7,130 nucleotides of DNA from Caldilineae bacterium (GTDB lineage Bacteria > Chloroflexota > Anaerolineae > J102), in the NCBI GenBank assembly GCA_011192085.1, contig DUEQ01000554.1:1-7130 (forward strand). Direction: 5' to 3'. Of this stretch, positions 5,361 through 7,130 are shown piece after piece; position 1 is the first letter of the stretch, and every line of letters starts with the position of its first letter. The notes under the pieces were generated by a model. It did not search any database. It worked only from the letters and a program-made list of their open reading frames with translations, and was not told the DNA's origin. A program made the translations under genes and the position numbers.

Positions 5361-5381
5361 CTTCTGACCTCCGACCTCCGA
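5361..5381. repeat. Second heptamer array, three copies (CCTCCGA)
   Basis: CTTCTGA, CCTCCGA, CCTCCGA follow the first array after one base and end 3 bp before the complement of the rplE stop. They are pyrimidine-rich on the plus strand, opposite to the purine-rich first array. GGAG and CTCC segments of the two arrays could therefore pair in RNA. Confidence 0.7.
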
Positions 5382-5384
5382 CGC

Positions 5385-5930
5385 TTACTTCTTCTTGAAC
5401 GGCATACCGAGCAGCCGCAGCAGCTCCCGGCCCTCTTCGTCGGTCTTGGCCGTGGTGACGATGGTGACGCCCATGCCCCGGATTTTGTCGATGCTGTCGT
5501 AGTCGATCTCGGGAAACACGAGCTGCTCTTGCAGGCCCAGGCTGTAGTTCCCATGCCCATCGAACGAATCGGGGCTGACGCCCTGAAAGTCGCGCTGCCG
5601 GGGCAAGGCGATGTTCATCAGCCGGTCCAGGAAATCCCACATGCGACGGCCCCGCAGGGAGACGCTGACGCCGATGGGATTGCCCTCGCGCAACTTGAAG
5701 GTGGCGATGGACTTGCGGGCCCGGCGCACCACGGGCTTCTGCCCGGCGATCACCATGAGATCATTCGTGGCGTACTCGATAGCCTTGGGATTCTGCAACG
5801 CCTCACCCAGACCGATGTTTACTGAGACGCGCACCAGCCGGGGGACCTGCATCACATTTTTATAGCCGAAGCGCTCCATCATGGCGGGAACGACTTCGTT
5901 TTGATAGCGTTCTTTCAACCGGGGAACCAT
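5385..5930 (-). CDS. rplE: Large-subunit ribosomal protein uL5 (L5)
   Basis: uL5 binds 5S rRNA in the central protuberance and contacts the P-site tRNA elbow and the small-subunit head. The 181-residue length is standard. Visible family blocks are [13 protein letters not shown] (32-44), the basic loop [22 protein letters not shown] (62-83), [24 protein letters not shown] (95-117), [18 protein letters not shown] (128-145) and the end [28 protein letters not shown] (151-178). The start has GGAG 7 nt upstream, only 12 nt after rplX. In E. coli, uS8 represses the operon near this start. I do not see an obvious hairpin at the same place here. Confidence 0.98.
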   Translation of the reverse strand: MVPRLKERYQNEVVPAMMERFGYKNVMQVPRLVRVSVNIGLGEALQNPKAIEYATNDLMVIAGQKPVVRRARKSIATFKLREGNPIGVSVSLRGRRMWDFLDRLMNIALPRQRDFQGVSPDSFDGHGNYSLGLQEQLVFPEIDYDSIDKIRGMGVTIVTTAKTDEEGRELLRLLGMPFKKK

Positions 5931-5942
5931 ATCCTTTCTCCG

Positions 5943-6323
5943 TTAGTCGATAAACTCATCGAATTTGGCGCTGTAACGCACTTTCTCGCCGCCTTCCTCG
6001 CGAATCTGCACGCGGGTGAGACGGCCAGCGTTGGGGGCCACCAGCATCACGTTGGAGATGTGGATAGGGCCTTCGCGCTCGATGATGCCAACCTGGGTGC
6101 GCACATCGCCCGTGCGGCGCTGATGTTTTTTGATTATGTTCACGCCCGCGACGATGACATACACCCGATTGGGGTCATAATTGCCGAATTTGTCTTTCTT
6201 GCGAATGACGGACTTTACCTCGCCGCGCTCGCCTTTGCTATTGCCAGCGATGACTTCGACCAGGTCGCCCTTTTTGATTTTCACTTTGGGTTGTCGTTTT
6301 TGTGTCGACTGCTTCTTGCTCAT
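5943..6323 (-). CDS. rplX: Large-subunit ribosomal protein uL24 (L24)
   Basis: uL24 is one of the two assembly initiators of the 50S subunit and lies near the exit of the peptide tunnel. The 126-residue product has the KOW domain at about 16-43 ([29 protein letters not shown]), then [10 protein letters not shown] (61-70) and [17 protein letters not shown] (79-95). The loop between the KOW part and the next strand ([10 protein letters not shown], 44-53) seems several residues longer than in common short forms, and there is an acidic tail FDEFID. AGGTGAGG precedes the ATG with about 6 nt spacing, inside the 15-nt gap after rplN. Identification is very secure. Confidence 0.98.
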   Translation of the reverse strand: MSKKQSTQKRQPKVKIKKGDLVEVIAGNSKGERGEVKSVIRKKDKFGNYDPNRVYVIVAGVNIIKKHQRRTGDVRTQVGIIEREGPIHISNVMLVAPNAGRLTRVQIREEGGEKVRYSAKFDEFID

Positions 6324-6338
6324 CTTGCCTCACCTACA

Positions 6339-6707
6339 TTACAGGACTTCGGGCGCCAGACTGACGATCTTCATGAAGCGCTTCTCGCGCAGTTCACGAG
6401 CGACCGGCCCGAAGATGCGAGTGCCTTTAGGGTTCTTGTTAGCGTCGATGATCACCGCGGCGTTGTCGTCGAAGCGGATGTAGCTGCCGTCCTTGCGGCC
6501 CACTTCCTTGGCGGTGCGCACAACCACCGCGCGCACGACATCGCCCTTCTTCACCGAACCGCCGGGCGCGGCCTGCTTCACCGAGGCGACGATGATGTCG
6601 CCCACCGACGCATAGCGCCGATTGGAGCCGCCCAGCACGCGGATGCACAGGATCTCCTTGGCGCCCGTGTTATCGGCCACTTTCAGGCGGGATTCTTGCT
6701 GGATCAT
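6339..6707 (-). CDS. rplN: Large-subunit ribosomal protein uL14 (L14)
   Basis: uL14 is a beta-barrel protein at the subunit interface, forming an intersubunit bridge with 16S rRNA; it is also known as the docking site of the silencing factor RsfS. The 122-residue product matches the usual length. It begins [27 protein letters not shown], and the family signature region is at 52-85 ([34 protein letters not shown]). It continues with [15 protein letters not shown] (94-108) and ends [16 protein letters not shown] sits 8 nt before the ATG. The spacer from rpsQ is 55 nt and includes a short heptamer repeat; in many bacteria this junction is shorter. Confidence 0.98.
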   Translation of the reverse strand: MIQQESRLKVADNTGAKEILCIRVLGGSNRRYASVGDIIVASVKQAAPGGSVKKGDVVRAVVVRTAKEVGRKDGSYIRFDDNAAVIIDANKNPKGTRIFGPVARELREKRFMKIVSLAPEVL

Positions 6708-6748
6708 GGCGTTCTCTCCTAGATTCCGGGATGACGTGAATCGCTACG

Positions 6749-6764
6749 TGAGACCTGAGACCTC
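6749..6764. repeat. Two exact heptamers touching the rpsQ stop codon
   Basis: The plus strand reads TGAGACC TGAGACC TC, two identical 7-bp units plus a partial copy. On the transcript this gives TGAGGTCTCAGGTCTCA, whose first three bases are the rpsQ stop codon. TGAGGTCTCA is itself an inverted repeat. The rest of the 55-nt rpsQ-rplN spacer shows only the rplN ribosome binding site. Confidence 0.6.
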
Positions 6765-7041
6765 AAGCGATCTCGGCCGCGACCTCGCGCCGCTTCTGGG
6801 TCAGATTCTCGATGACGACCCAGCGCTTGGTCTTGCTCAAGGGACGGGTTTCGAGAATGCGCACCTCGTCCCCCTCCTGGCAACTGTTGTCCGCATCATG
6901 GGCGTGATATTTCTTGTGGACCTTCACCACCTTCCCATAGAGGGGATGGCGGAAGGTGCGGGCCACGCGCACAACCACAGTCTTGTCCATCTTGTTGCTG
7001 ACCACGACGCCGGTCAGCACTTTCTTCATTTCTCGGGCCAT
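6763..7041 (-). CDS. rpsQ: Small-subunit ribosomal protein uS17 (S17)
   Basis: uS17 is an OB-fold protein that binds 16S rRNA early in assembly of the 30S body. The 92-residue protein includes [20 protein letters not shown] (9-28), [21 protein letters not shown] (32-52) and the signature [18 protein letters not shown] (57-74). The start at 7041 is preferred because GGAG lies 7 nt upstream, inside the end of rpmC. A second ATG four codons in (MKKVLTG) has a weaker upstream site but would also fit the family. The gap to rpmC is 4 nt, suggesting translational coupling. Its TGA stop lies within a heptamer repeat. Confidence 0.97.
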   Translation of the reverse strand: MAREMKKVLTGVVVSNKMDKTVVVRVARTFRHPLYGKVVKVHKKYHAHDADNSCQEGDEVRILETRPLSKTKRWVVIENLTQKRREVAAEIA

Positions 7042-7045
7042 GGGA

Positions 7046-7130
7046 CTACTCCATCTCCATCGCTAACTGGCGCTCGCGCAAAATGGTCTTGATGCGAGCA
7101 ATGTCGCGTTTCACGTCCTTGATCCGATTC
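7046..7130 (-). CDS. rpmC: Large-subunit ribosomal protein uL29 (L29), C-terminal part
   Basis: Only the last 27 residues and the TAG stop are in the window; the start lies beyond the right edge. The visible sequence, ending [20 protein letters not shown] then LAMEME, is the second helix of uL29, a two-helix protein near the peptide tunnel exit where trigger factor and SRP dock. The motif matches the common family end ([19 protein letters not shown]). Its place directly before rpsQ is the universal order rplP-rpmC-rpsQ. The final codons double as the rpsQ ribosome binding site. Confidence 0.93.
   Translation of the reverse strand, partial: NRIKDVKRDIARIKTILRERQLAMEME

Noticed and set aside
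5287..5640. Upstream in-frame extension of rpsZ by 118 codons
   Set aside because: It would translate through the heptamer repeats and into rplE in another frame. The zinc-type uS14 family begins at MAKK, which has its own ribosome binding site.
5925..5960. E. coli-like uS8 repressor hairpin at the rplX-rplE junction
   Set aside because: The gap is only 12 nt and I find no stem with an internal loop like the known uS8 target around the rplE start.

Overview
The window is a stretch of a bacterial chromosome carrying the conserved spc ribosomal-protein operon, all on the minus strand, so transcription runs from high to low coordinates. In order of transcription: the end of rpmC (uL29), rpsQ (uS17), rplN (uL14), rplX (uL24), rplE (uL5), rpsZ (zinc-type uS14), rpsH (uS8), rplF (uL6), rplR (uL18), rpsE (uS5), rpmD (uL30), rplO (uL15), secY, map, and the first codons of another gene that may be rpmJ (bL36). 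All complete genes look intact, with family-typical lengths and motifs. Every start except that of map has a recognisable Shine-Dalgarno sequence.

The organism is a bacterium with moderately high GC (about 60% by eye), a four-cysteine uS14 and a bacterial-type SecY. The protein sequences and the degenerate 7-bp tandem repeats between genes remind me of Chloroflexota (Anaerolineae-like lineages). That is an inference from general resemblance, not a demonstrated assignment. Two genes often found in this cluster are missing from their usual places: adk between secY and map, and infA between map and the next start.

The genes make parts of one machine. Twelve are ribosomal proteins of both subunits, SecY is the membrane channel for exported and inserted proteins, and methionine aminopeptidase removes initiator methionine from nascent chains. 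Several junctions are tight (a 4-base ATGA overlap for rpmD-rplO, 3 nt for rpsE-rpmD, 4 nt for rpmC-rpsQ, 12-16 nt for rplN-rplX, rplX-rplE, rplF-rplR and rplR-rpsE). Seven junctions are unusually roomy at 55-116 nt: rpsQ-rplN, rplE-rpsZ, rpsZ-rpsH, rpsH-rplF, rplO-secY, secY-map and map-next gene.

I do not see a new multi-gene system. The interesting material is in the roomy spacers: heptamer tandem repeats, a 9-bp hairpin before rpsH whose loop is complementary to sequence just upstream, a two-stem element before rplF, a very stable GC-rich hairpin plus a Shine-Dalgarno-masking palindrome before secY, and a 15-bp palindrome with a matching distal arm after map. No stretch longer than 300 bases lacks a gene, and no tRNA, rRNA, CRISPR array, insertion sequence or classical U-tract terminator is visible.
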